Shown here in pieces: positions 1 through 8,333 of a stretch of 64,000 bases of DNA; position 1 is the first letter of the stretch, and every line of letters starts with the position of its first letter. This stretch comes from Rhodanobacter sp. C05 (GTDB lineage: Bacteria; Pseudomonadota; Gammaproteobacteria; Xanthomonadales; Rhodanobacteraceae). The notes beneath the pieces were generated by a model. That model saw only the letters and a program-made list of their open reading frames with translations. It did not search any database and had not been told where the DNA came from. The translations under genes were made by a program, and so were the position numbers. The stretch is from assembly GCF_002001165.1 (NCBI RefSeq), contig NZ_MUNQ01000012.1, positions 62,001 through 126,000 on the forward strand, read 5' to 3'.

Positions 1-713
1 AATTCACCACGGGCAACCGCCGCGAGCGCATCCGCCTGCTCGTCGAAGACGTGCTGGACGCTGCGTGCCAGCCGGTTCACCGCGGCGATGGCGTCACTGT
101 CTTGGTGCTGGACCAGACCTGCGCCGGCCAGCAACAGATTGGTGAAGCTGCTGGTCATCACCAGGCTGCGGTCATTGGTGCGTTCGTCGAGCACCAGAAC
201 GGTCACCCGGGGATCATCGCGGTAACTGGTGGCGAGCCTGCCATTGGCATTGCAGGTGATGACCAGATGGCGATAGTCAGGCGCATCCGCCAACAGGCGA
301 TCCACTACGCCGCAGCTTTCCGGGCTGTCGCCCGAACGCGCCAGCGAAATCAGCAAGCCGGCACCGGGCGGGAGCACACTGCGCCAATGCGTAAGCAAGG
401 TGCCGGCTGCGATGGCCTGTGCCGGGATGCCCAGGCCGAGCTGCAGGGTGGGTGCAAGGCATTCGCCGATATACATCGAACTGCCCGAGCCGGTCAGCAC
501 GATATGGCTCGGCGGTGGCGTCAACGCAGCCTGCAACTGCTCCCGCCGTTGTGGACTGCGCAGCAAGTCGGCCGTAGCCACCCATGTCGCCGGTTGCTGC
601 AGAATCTCGCGCAGGGTGTCGGCGTAGCCGCGCTCCTGCTGTTCTGCCAGAGGAAGCGACAGCAGCTCCCGCAGTCCGATCGAATCTTTCGTTTTATTTC
701 TTAATTTTGACAT
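1..713 (-). CDS. agaS: AgaS-like SIS-domain sugar-phosphate isomerase/deaminase (3' end missing)
   Basis: About 237 N-terminal residues are visible; the gene runs off the left edge. The SIS fold is clear: GSGSSMYIGE near residue 75, SLARSGDSPES near 125, and a DERTNDRSLVMTSSF stretch near 178, which correspond to the phosphosugar-binding segments of AgaS (galactosamine-6-phosphate deaminase/isomerase, formerly called tagatose-6-phosphate isomerase). The expected role is cytoplasmic conversion of an amino-sugar phosphate to a ketose phosphate for aldolase cleavage. It is divergent from a class I aldolase and near an AgaR-type repressor, which supports an aga-like pathway. The ATG at 713 is the only usable start I find, but it lacks a good ribosome binding site and an AgaR-like box (683-705) lies just inside it. 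The exact sugar substrate is unknown. Confidence 0.82.
   Translation of the reverse strand, partial: MSKLRNKTKDSIGLRELLSLPLAEQQERGYADTLREILQQPATWVATADLLRSPQRREQLQAALTPPPSHIVLTGSGSSMYIGECLAPTLQLGLGIPAQAIAAGTLLTHWRSVLPPGAGLLISLARSGDSPESCGVVDRLLADAPDYRHLVITCNANGRLATSYRDDPRVTVLVLDERTNDRSLVMTSSFTNLLLAGAGLVQHQDSDAIAAVNRLARSVQHVFDEQADALAAVARGE
683..705. promoter_or_regulatory. Candidate AgaR/DeoR operator
   Basis: The stretch reads TTTCGTTTTATTTCTT at its core and fits the published E. coli AgaR consensus (TTTCRTTTYRTTTYNYTT) almost completely. Further half-sites of the ATGAAAG/ATGAAAC type lie at 734-740 and 771-777 in the same divergent region. The likely ligand is the DeoR-family protein encoded at 3053-3850. 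The box sits within the first ten codons of agaS as called. Confidence 0.5.
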
Positions 714-770
714 TTTGCCAAATTCGATTGAATATGAAAGCATGTAGCTTCTGAACCGAGAGTATTCGAA

Positions 771-1688
771 ATGAAACAAAGCTTGCAAGAGGTTTCGAAC
801 ACTGGCAGCCAACTTTCCCGGCTCGCCCTGTCCCACGGCAAGCGCACCCGCCTGTGGCGGTTGCTGTACGGCCACGGCCCGCGCAACGGCAGCTTGCTGG
901 TGCTGCCGCTGGATCAGGGACTGGAGCATGGTCCCACCGATTTCTTTCCCCACCCACCGGCCGTCGATCCGGGCTACCAGTTTGAGCTCGCCGCGGCCGG
1001 GGGCTTTTCTGCCATCGCGCTGGGCATTGGCCTGGCCGAGAAGTACATGGCCGAGTACTGCGGCCAGGTGCCGCTGATCCTCAAGCTCAACGGCAAGACC
1101 AATATCGCCAGCGACGCCGAGGCCACCTCGCCGCTGTTTGCCTCGGTCGAGGATGCCGTGCGCCTCGGTGCCGACGCAGTCGGCTACACCATGTATGTGG
1201 GTTCGCCGCGCCAGCATGACGAGTTCCGTCAGTTCGAGAAGGTGCGCCAGGATTGCGAGCGCTACGGCATGCCGCTGGTCATGTGGGCATATCCGCGTGG
1301 CAGCGCCGTCAATGCCAAGGGCGGCACCAACACGCTGTACGCGCAGGATTACGCTGCCCGCGTCGCGCTGGAGCTGGGCGCCGACATCGTCAAGCTGCAC
1401 GAGCCCAACGACAGCGTGGCCAATGTGCCGGCGCCCTACGACAAGCTGCAGGAAGATGCTGGCGCCCGTTGCGCCCGCGTGGTGCGTTCGGCCGGCCGCA
1501 CAATGGTGCTGTTCTCCGGCGGCGAGAAGAACGACGACGACGCGGCGGTGCTGCGCAAGGTCGAGTTCTACATGCAGTCCGGCGCCAACGGCGTGATGTT
1601 CGGCCGCAACATGTGGCTGCGGCCGTTTGATCAGGCGGTGGCGCTGACGCGGCAGGTGCATGACATCATGGCGAAATATCCGCGCTGA
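771..1688 (+). CDS. Class I fructose-bisphosphate aldolase (DhnA/FbaB family)
   Basis: A 305-residue Schiff-base aldolase of the DhnA/FbaB type, a cytoplasmic TIM barrel. Visible landmarks are LPLDQGLEHG at 45-54, LILKLNGKT near 102-110, the Schiff-base lysine in GADIVKLHEP (Lys208) and FSGGEKNDD near 248-256, the phosphate-binding loop. It is shorter than E. coli FbaB (about 350 residues). It is divergent from agaS and precedes an amidohydrolase and an AgaR-like repressor. This suggests that it cleaves tagatose- or fructose-bisphosphate at the end of an amino-sugar route, where E. coli uses the class II enzyme KbaY/AgaY. That substrate assignment is inference; a general glycolytic or gluconeogenic aldolase is possible. 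GAGAG upstream of the ATG serves as ribosome binding site. Confidence 0.85.
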   Translation: MKQSLQEVSNTGSQLSRLALSHGKRTRLWRLLYGHGPRNGSLLVLPLDQGLEHGPTDFFPHPPAVDPGYQFELAAAGGFSAIALGIGLAEKYMAEYCGQVPLILKLNGKTNIASDAEATSPLFASVEDAVRLGADAVGYTMYVGSPRQHDEFRQFEKVRQDCERYGMPLVMWAYPRGSAVNAKGGTNTLYAQDYAARVALELGADIVKLHEPNDSVANVPAPYDKLQEDAGARCARVVRSAGRTMVLFSGGEKNDDDAAVLRKVEFYMQSGANGVMFGRNMWLRPFDQAVALTRQVHDIMAKYPR

Positions 1689-1690
1689 CT

Positions 1691-1824
1691 TCCCCCTCTC
1701 TCCTTTGGGGAGAGGGCTGGGGTGAGGGGCCGATATGGCGAAAGCTCTCATCGAAAAGTGCTTTGATCTAGGGTTTTCGCGAGCACCCGCCCCTCACCTC
1801 AATCCTCTCCCCAGAGGGGAGAGG
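1691..1824. repeat. Inverted pair of CCCTCTCC-type intergenic palindromes
   Basis: Two copies of a C/T-rich palindromic unit (about 1691-1730 and 1789-1824) face each other across about 60 bases between the aldolase and amidohydrolase genes. Each contains a CCTCTC...GAGAGG hairpin followed by a TGAGGGGC-like tail. A third related unit lies between sufD and sufS (55047-55167). This resembles the REP-like dispersed elements common in Xanthomonadales. It may form a strong hairpin that moderates read-through. Confidence 0.65.
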
Positions 1825-1844
1825 AAGAAAACCGAGACGACGCC

Positions 1845-3056
1845 ATGACCCACCAAAAATCCTGCCTCTGCTGCGCGCCCCCCACAGGAGCTGGCACGGT
1901 TCGCATCGAAAGCAGCAAAAACCCGCTGCAGACCCAGCCGGATGCCGGCAAGAGCGGGCTGCGCCTGAAGGACTTCCAGCCGCGCAGCATGCTGCATGTG
2001 CCGAAGACGCACATCGAACGGCCGCGCTTCCCGGTGATCGACGTGCACGCGCACCTGACCTGGTCCAGCAACGTGCGCAACGGCATCTCGGTCGGCGAAG
2101 AGGTCACCCTGTTCGCCCAGCCCGAAGACTTGCTGCCTGTGATGGACCGCAAAGGCGTGCGCACCCTGGTGAACCTCACCGGTGGCGTCGGTGCCGGGCT
2201 GGAAAAGAGCATCCGCAGCTTCGACAAGGCTGCGCCGGGGCGTTTCCTCACCTTGACCGAACCGTCCTACGAACACTTCCCCGAGCCGAACTACGCGCAG
2301 TTGCAGGGTGACGCGATCGCGCATGCCAAACGTGTCGGCGCGCGTGGGCTGAAACTGCTGAAGACGCTGGGGCTGTATCTGCGCGAGCGGATCGACGAAG
2401 GTCCGTTGGTGGCGGTGGATGACCGTCGCTTTGATCCGATGTGGGAGGCATGTGCAGCGCACGACATGCCCGTGTTCCTGCATGTGTCGGATCCGGAGGC
2501 GTTCTTCCTGCCCACCGACGCGACCAATGAGCGCTACGAGGAACTGGCCAACCATCCGGACTGGTCGTTCTACGGTCCGGAGTTTCCCAGCAATGCGGAG
2601 CTGCTCGCTGCGCGCGACCGCCTGATCGCGCGCCACCCGAAGACCACCTTCGCGCTGCTGCACGTGGGCAACAACGCCGAGAACCTGACAGCCGTCGCAG
2701 CCTGCCTGGACCGTTTCCCGAATACCGTGATCGACATCAGCGCCCGCGTCGGCGAGCTGGGCCGCCAGCCGCGCATCGCGCAACGCTTCTTCGACCGCTA
2801 CCAGGACCGCATCCTTTTCGGCACCGACGCCGTGCCGTCGCCGTATGGCGACGACGTGCCGCAGCAGCTGTTCGGCGACGAGCTGTACGAGATCTATTAC
2901 CGCTTTCTGGAAACCGAAGACGAATACTTCGATTACGCACCGGCGCCATCGCCGCCACAGGGCCGCTGGTCGATCTATGGGCTGGGATTGTCGGACACGA
3001 TTCTTCGCAAGATATACCATGACAATGCCGCCCGACTCCTGCATATCGACTCATGA
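1845..3056 (+). CDS. Amidohydrolase-family TIM-barrel hydrolase
   Basis: A 403-residue protein of the amidohydrolase-2 type. Metal-ligand features are visible in order: FPVIDVHAHLTW near residue 63 (HxH of strand 1), PVFLHVSDPEAFF near 207, a TFALLHVGNN strand near 266 and ILFGTDAVPS near 323 (the metal-binding Asp). Such enzymes hydrolyse or decarboxylate small substrates; the substrate is not evident. Its stop overlaps the ATG of the AgaR-like regulator, so the two are translationally coupled. In the amino-sugar setting it could replace a lactonase or deacetylase step, but it does not look like NagA. The first 50 residues are poorly conserved in appearance, so a later start such as 1989 is possible. 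Confidence 0.8.
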   Translation: MTHQKSCLCCAPPTGAGTVRIESSKNPLQTQPDAGKSGLRLKDFQPRSMLHVPKTHIERPRFPVIDVHAHLTWSSNVRNGISVGEEVTLFAQPEDLLPVMDRKGVRTLVNLTGGVGAGLEKSIRSFDKAAPGRFLTLTEPSYEHFPEPNYAQLQGDAIAHAKRVGARGLKLLKTLGLYLRERIDEGPLVAVDDRRFDPMWEACAAHDMPVFLHVSDPEAFFLPTDATNERYEELANHPDWSFYGPEFPSNAELLAARDRLIARHPKTTFALLHVGNNAENLTAVAACLDRFPNTVIDISARVGELGRQPRIAQRFFDRYQDRILFGTDAVPSPYGDDVPQQLFGDELYEIYYRFLETEDEYFDYAPAPSPPQGRWSIYGLGLSDTILRKIYHDNAARLLHIDS

Positions 3057-3850
3057 CCCAAGCCCCCATCGTTTCGCGCCGACTGCTGGTTGAAGAACGC
3101 CGCCGCCTGATCGTCGAACTGGTGGAACAACAGGGCCGCGCCACGGTGGAAGAACTGGCGACGCGCTTCAACACATCCACCGTGACGATCCGCGGCGACC
3201 TGGAAGCGCTCGCGCGCAGTTCGGCGATCGCCCGTTCGCATGGCGGTGCGTTGCCGGTTTCAGCGGCCACGAATGACACGCCGCTCAATATCAAGGAGAC
3301 CCGCTGGCATGCGCAGAAGCTGCGCATCGGTCAGGCCGCGTCGAAGATGATCCAGGATGGCGAGACGATCATCCTCGACTCCGGCTCGACCACGGTGGAG
3401 ATCGCCCGGCAGATCCGCCAGATGAAATTCGAATCGCTGACCGTGATCACCAATGCGCTGAACATCGCGATGGAATTGTCCGGCTTGCCGCAGATTCGCG
3501 TGATGATGCTCGGTGGCCTGTTGCGACAGACCTCGTATTCGCTGGTGGGGCCAGATGCCGAGCAGGCACTGGCGAAGCTCTCCGCCGACCGGCTGTTCCT
3601 CGGCGTCGACGGACTCGATCCCGAAGTGGGCGTGACCACGCCGGATCCGCTCGAGGCGGCGCTGAATGCGCTGATGATCCGCGTCTCACGGCAGACCATC
3701 GCCGTGCTCGATGCCAGCAAGCTGGGCCAGCGCAGCCTGTCGGTGATCACACCCGTACAGAACCTGCACATGGTGATCAGCGACAGCAGTGCGCCTGCCG
3801 AGACGGTCGAAATCCTGCGTGCCGCCGGCGTGCAGGTCATGCTGGTGTGA
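3053..3850 (+). CDS. agaR: DeoR/AgaR-family transcriptional repressor
   Basis: A 265-residue DeoR-family regulator. Residues about 10-65 form the DeoR helix-turn-helix (RRRLIVELVEQQGRATVEEL followed by FNTSTVTIRGDLEAL). The C-terminal part is the sugar-phosphate sensor fold, with DSGSTTVEIARQ near 108 and a VTNALNIA strand near 132. DeoR proteins repress sugar catabolic operons and release DNA on binding a phosphosugar. The start ATG overlaps the stop of the amidohydrolase gene by four bases. The AgaR name rests on the family and on the AgaR-like box at 683-705 next to agaS. Confidence 0.85.
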   Translation: MTQAPIVSRRLLVEERRRLIVELVEQQGRATVEELATRFNTSTVTIRGDLEALARSSAIARSHGGALPVSAATNDTPLNIKETRWHAQKLRIGQAASKMIQDGETIILDSGSTTVEIARQIRQMKFESLTVITNALNIAMELSGLPQIRVMMLGGLLRQTSYSLVGPDAEQALAKLSADRLFLGVDGLDPEVGVTTPDPLEAALNALMIRVSRQTIAVLDASKLGQRSLSVITPVQNLHMVISDSSAPAETVEILRAAGVQVMLV

Positions 3851-3927
3851 CACTCGCGCGCGTGGATGGCAAGGATGGCTGACTGCCACCCCGCATCCCC
3901 TGCGCAGCCGTCGACAACATCTCGCGA

Positions 3928-6747
3928 TCAGAACGTCAGCTTGTAACTGACCATGGCCATGTTTCCATCCTGGTACTGGTCGTAGTCCTTTTCGACATCC
4001 AGTTGCAGGCTGGATGTCGGCGAGAAACTCCAGTTGAGCGAAGTCGCGGCTACGCCGCCGTAGCGTGACAGGCCGATACCGCCCACCGGCGCCCATTGCG
4101 TCAGCCCGGTGAAGCTGGCGTCCGGTATCTCGCCGTGCATGGCGAGCGCCCGCTGCCACAGCAGCCGGGTCTGCCACGTCAAGGTGGTGCCACCATCGAG
4201 CGACCAGCGATGCATGGCACGCATACCCACGCCAGCCTGCCAGCGTTCGATGTTCTGCACATCGGACATCAGGCCGAAGCCATCCGCACCACCCTCGTTG
4301 AAGCCGTCACTCTGGATCTGCGCGTACTGGAGGTTCACGTAAGGAGTCAGCTGCGTGCCGCCCAGCGTGAGGCGATACCCGCTCTCGCCATAGGCCAGAC
4401 CGTAGTGGCCGTTGCTGTCGCTGAACACCCTGGAAAAATCATTGCCGAGCTCGAGTTCGCGCTGCATGTTCTCGCGATAGCTGCCGATGCCGAAACGCCC
4501 CATCGTGTACCAGTTGCCGTCGACTACACCACCGTAGAGCATCCCTTCCAGTGCGTGGCTGTAGCCCTGATCGGCACTTTCGGCAAGCCGGCCCAGGCCC
4601 TGGGTTTGGCTCACGGCATAACCCATCACACCATTCACCCCGAAGCGGCTGTCCGCGCCGACCATGATGCCACTCAGGTCGTAGCCGACATCGCTATAGC
4701 CACTGCGCGACATGCTGCCCTGGGCGCCCAGGTGCTGGGTCCAGCCACCCGGCGCGGGTGCGTCGAGCAACTGGTCGAAACGACTGGACAGTGCCTCGGT
4801 GCCTGCATCGATAGCCTCGAACGTCATCGCCGCACTGGCCGCATGCAACTGCCCCGAAAGGCTGCTGAGCGAATTCTGCGCGGCAGCCAGCGTGGCCGAT
4901 TGCTGCAGGCTCGCTGCGCCCGCGAAGAAACCGCTGGCGACTGCCTTGGAAGTCGTCGTCAGCGTGCCCTGCGTGAGCTGGCTGTCGAGCTGACCGAACG
5001 CGCTCTGCACGCGCTGCGCGGCGCCGTAGGAGGCCGCCGTGTAACTCGCGCCCTGTATCGCGGTGACATTCACCTGCTGCACATCGAGCCACGCATCGTT
5101 GGCGTCGTAATTGAGCGTGGAGGTCAGCATCACATTGGATGCCGTGTTCAATGCCGTGAACGTGCCGGTGAGACCTCCGTCGGCGGTCAGCACATTGGTA
5201 TGCGAGCTGACCACATAGCCCGGATTGGTGCCGGTCACGTACAGATCACCGCCGCTCAGGCTGGCCGTGCCGGCGACATTCAGCGCCGAACCCAGCGACA
5301 CCGCCAGCCGGCCGTTGCCCTGCTGCACATAGTTGCCTGCGACGTTGACATTGCTGCCGCTGATACCCAGCACACCGGCATTGGTCACGCTGCCGCCGAC
5401 AGTCTGGGTGCCGCTCAGCGTGGCGCCGGCGCTGATGCTCACACTTGAGGCCAGCGAAACGGCGGTGAGCGTGCCACCCTGCACCTGGGTCAGACCGGCA
5501 TAGCTCGATGGCTGGGTCAGGTTGAGCGTGCCGGTGCCCTGCTTGATCAACCCACCGGCGCCGGAGATCGGGTTGTTCCAGTTGGAGTTGCCGCTGAAAC
5601 TGACCGTGACATCACCCCAGTTGAATTGCTCGGGACCGTTCACCGCCTTGCCGACATCCAGCTCGCCATAGCCGAAGGTCGGATTCGGTTGCGAACCACC
5701 AAGGGGGTCGGCGGTACCGAGCAGGGTCTGGCGCACCAGGTCATTGGTGAAATACGGGTAGGCCTGCCACACCAGTGCTGCCGCACCGGATACCTGCGGC
5801 GCCGCGAGTGACGTGCCCTCCACGATGTAATAGGTCGGGTTGGTGGTGCTGGCGAGGGTGTCCTTGTCCAGGACAATCACGTCGCCCGGCGCCGCCAGGC
5901 AGTAATTCATCGCAATGCCGCACTTGTCGGAATAACTCTCCAGTTGGGTCGGGTTGTTGCTGTTGACCGCCACCACGGTCAGCCAGCCTTTCGCCAGATC
6001 CGGCGCAAGACTGGGCAGCGCGGCAATCGTGCTGGGATTGGCTTGCGAGTCGTTGCCTGCAGCAAACACCACCAGGCCGCCCCAGGAATTGATGTAAGTG
6101 CTGTAGGCCGCATCGAAGAGTTGGGTGGTGGCTGTATCGGTGGAGCTCCAGGTGATGCCACCCCATGAGTTGTTCATCACCTTGGCGCCATTCGCGATCA
6201 GATCCGCGCTGACCTGGGGCAGCGGATCGGCCGAAGTGACCTGCGTCGGTGGCGTGGAACCGTTGTCGTCGCCAGCGTTGTCGGCGATGATCCGCGCCGA
6301 CACCAGGTCGGCCCCCGGCGCAATGCCTCCCGGGAACTGGCCGAACGGTGCGCCCGCGGCGATTTCCGACACCCAGGTACCGTGGCCGACAACGTCATCG
6401 ATGCTCAGGTTGTTCGTGCTCGGATCCACATAGGTCAACTCCTTCAGCACCCGTCCGGCCAGCGCCGGATTGCTGGCCATGATGCCGGTATCGACCACGC
6501 CGATGATTACGCCAGCGCCGGTATAGCCCTGGTTGTGTGCGACATAGGTATGGGTGATCGAAAGCTGCGCGTCGAGCGGCGGCTGCGGCACGCTCGACGA
6601 CGACGGCGGTGCCGGCGCGGAAGGTGTCGGCTTGACGTTGCTGCTGCCCCCTCCGCCGCATCCACCGAGGCTCAACGCGACGCCGATCAACAACACCAGT
6701 TCGCGACAGTGCAGCTCATGCACGCCCGTATCCGCATGCGGCTTCAT
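3928..6747 (-). CDS. Lipidated subtilisin-like autotransporter protease (NalP/SphB1 type)
   Basis: A 939-residue protein with a type V secretion layout. The signal segment ends in a lipobox LSLGGC with Cys30 followed by a Gly/Ser/Pro linker. A peptidase S8 domain spans about 65-410, with catalytic Asp86 (VVDTGI), His122 (GHGT) and Ser313 (GTSLAAP). A beta-helix passenger follows, with an autotransporter strand repeat near 435-480. The last 280 residues form an outer-membrane barrel ending in Tyr-Lys-Leu-Thr-Phe. The start at 6747 is chosen because it gives a complete lipoprotein signal and has GTGAGG upstream; a longer frame to 6885 has no signal sequence. NalP and SphB1 are lipid-anchored proteases that process other surface proteins, so a similar maturation role is inferred. 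Confidence 0.9.
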   Translation of the reverse strand: MKPHADTGVHELHCRELVLLIGVALSLGGCGGGGSSNVKPTPSAPAPPSSSSVPQPPLDAQLSITHTYVAHNQGYTGAGVIIGVVDTGIMASNPALAGRVLKELTYVDPSTNNLSIDDVVGHGTWVSEIAAGAPFGQFPGGIAPGADLVSARIIADNAGDDNGSTPPTQVTSADPLPQVSADLIANGAKVMNNSWGGITWSSTDTATTQLFDAAYSTYINSWGGLVVFAAGNDSQANPSTIAALPSLAPDLAKGWLTVVAVNSNNPTQLESYSDKCGIAMNYCLAAPGDVIVLDKDTLASTTNPTYYIVEGTSLAAPQVSGAAALVWQAYPYFTNDLVRQTLLGTADPLGGSQPNPTFGYGELDVGKAVNGPEQFNWGDVTVSFSGNSNWNNPISGAGGLIKQGTGTLNLTQPSSYAGLTQVQGGTLTAVSLASSVSISAGATLSGTQTVGGSVTNAGVLGISGSNVNVAGNYVQQGNGRLAVSLGSALNVAGTASLSGGDLYVTGTNPGYVVSSHTNVLTADGGLTGTFTALNTASNVMLTSTLNYDANDAWLDVQQVNVTAIQGASYTAASYGAAQRVQSAFGQLDSQLTQGTLTTTSKAVASGFFAGAASLQQSATLAAAQNSLSSLSGQLHAASAAMTFEAIDAGTEALSSRFDQLLDAPAPGGWTQHLGAQGSMSRSGYSDVGYDLSGIMVGADSRFGVNGVMGYAVSQTQGLGRLAESADQGYSHALEGMLYGGVVDGNWYTMGRFGIGSYRENMQRELELGNDFSRVFSDSNGHYGLAYGESGYRLTLGGTQLTPYVNLQYAQIQSDGFNEGGADGFGLMSDVQNIERWQAGVGMRAMHRWSLDGGTTLTWQTRLLWQRALAMHGEIPDASFTGLTQWAPVGGIGLSRYGGVAATSLNWSFSPTSSLQLDVEKDYDQYQDGNMAMVSYKLTF

Positions 6748-6989
6748 TGGCAACCTCACCCCAGCGCCGACTACCCCGCGAAGCCCACCGTGGCGCCTGA
6801 CGCCGGTGAGGCCCTGTTCCCGCCAGTTTCGCACAACACCATCGCAACAATACGCGGCGCAGACGTTGCCCTGCCTCGTTTCCATCCCGGTTTGCCGTGC
6901 TTCGTGGCCGGCTGCGATAATCAGGCGGATATTTGCCGGGCGCTTGCGCCTTTTTCGCTACTTGAATTCTTGATCTTGCGGAGACCCCC

Positions 6990-8174
6990 ATGTCGGATGT
7001 CAGCGTCGTCATTGCCGGTGCCAAGCGCACAGCCATCGGCTCCTTCCTCGGCCAGTTCACCGGCGTGCCTACGCCAAAGCTGGGCGCCACAGCGATCCGT
7101 GCCGCACTGGAGCAGTCCGGCGTAGTGCCCGCCGATGTCAGCGAAGTGATCATGGGCTGCGTGCTGCCTGCCAACCTGGGCCAGGCACCGGCACGCCAGG
7201 CGGCACTGGCAGCCGACCTGCCGGCCAGTGTCGGTTGCACCACGATCAACAAGGTGTGCGGTTCGGGCATGAAGGCCATCATGCTGGGTCACGACCTGAT
7301 CAAGGCTGGCTCGGCGACCATCGTGGTGGCCGGCGGCATGGAGTCGATGACCAACGCGCCACACATGGTCAATGCACGTACCGGCATCCGTTACGGCGAC
7401 GGCCAGCTGGTCGATCACATGGCGTGGGACGGCCTCACCAATCCGTACGATGGCAAGTCGATGGGTGTGTTCGGTGAGCTCTGTGCCGACAAGTATCACT
7501 TCACCCGCGAAGATCAGGATGCGTTCGCGATCGAATCGGTCAAGCGCGCGCAAGCTGCTCAGCAGAATGGTGCATTCGCGGGTGAAATCGTTCCCGTCAC
7601 CGTGAGCGGCCGCAAGGGTGATGTACAGGTGGACACCGACGAACAACCCGGTCGTTCCGACATCGCCAAAATCCCGACGTTGAAGCCGGCGTTCCGCAAG
7701 GAGAACGGCACCATCACCGCGGCCAGCTCGTCCAGCATCTCCGACGGCGCTGCCGCACTGATACTGCTGTCGGCAGATGATGCAAACAAACGCGGCCTGC
7801 AGCCCTTGGCTCGCATCGTCGCCCACGCCACCCATGCGCAGGAGCCGCAGTGGTTCACCACTGCTCCGGTCGGTGCCATCCAGAAAGTGCTGGACAAGGC
7901 CGGCTGGAAGGTTGGCGATGTCGACCTGTTCGAGATCAACGAGGCATTCGCCGTGGTCGCGATGACACCGATGAAGGAGCTCGGCATTGCGCACGACAAG
8001 CTCAACGTCAATGGCGGAGCGTGTGCGCTGGGACACCCGATCGGCGCCAGCGGCGCCCGCCTGGTGGTGACCCTGCTCAATGCCCTCAAGACGCGTGGCC
8101 TCAAGCGCGGCGTGGCCAGTCTGTGCATCGGCGGCGGTGAAGCCACGGCGATCGCGGTGGAATGCATCGGCTGA
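6990..8174 (+). CDS. atoB: Acetyl-CoA C-acetyltransferase (thiolase)
   Basis: A 394-residue biosynthetic-type thiolase that condenses or cleaves acetoacetyl-CoA in the cytoplasm. All catalytic elements are present: nucleophile Cys90 in NKVCGSGMKA, His349 in CALGHPIGASGAR and Cys379 in LCIGGGEATA; the NEAF motif lies near 317. GGAGA lies upstream of the ATG. It stands shortly before a methylcrotonyl-CoA carboxylase beta gene, which fits leucine or acetoacetate catabolism, although a lipoprotein gene separates them. PhaA (polyhydroxybutyrate) is an alternative role because no phaB or phaC is visible. Confidence 0.92.
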   Translation: MSDVSVVIAGAKRTAIGSFLGQFTGVPTPKLGATAIRAALEQSGVVPADVSEVIMGCVLPANLGQAPARQAALAADLPASVGCTTINKVCGSGMKAIMLGHDLIKAGSATIVVAGGMESMTNAPHMVNARTGIRYGDGQLVDHMAWDGLTNPYDGKSMGVFGELCADKYHFTREDQDAFAIESVKRAQAAQQNGAFAGEIVPVTVSGRKGDVQVDTDEQPGRSDIAKIPTLKPAFRKENGTITAASSSSISDGAAALILLSADDANKRGLQPLARIVAHATHAQEPQWFTTAPVGAIQKVLDKAGWKVGDVDLFEINEAFAVVAMTPMKELGIAHDKLNVNGGACALGHPIGASGARLVVTLLNALKTRGLKRGVASLCIGGGEATAIAVECIG

Positions 8175-8208
8175 TGCGTCTATGACGCACGTCCCTTCCT
8201 GCGTCTAT

Positions 8209-8238
8209 CATGACAGCCGGTTAAACCGGCTTGTCATG
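8209..8238 (+). terminator. Hairpin after the thiolase gene
   Basis: A near-perfect palindrome (CATGACAGCCGG...ACCGGCTTGTCATG with one bulge) lies 35 bases after the thiolase stop. It lacks a T tract, so it may stabilise the mRNA end or be an operator rather than an intrinsic terminator. Confidence 0.4.
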
Positions 8239-8333
8239 GGTACCGCGGCGTTACCATAAAGAAGTGGCGCAATTTCCACGAAAGCGTTATTAATACACGG
8301 CCAAATGGCATTCCACGGCATAGGAGATCCACC

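Noticed and set aside
4096-5448. A 450-codon open frame opposite the autotransporter barrel
   Set aside because: It is a by-product of GC-rich codon structure. The opposite strand encodes clear protease and barrel motifs, and the plus-strand frame has no recognisable domain or ribosome binding site.
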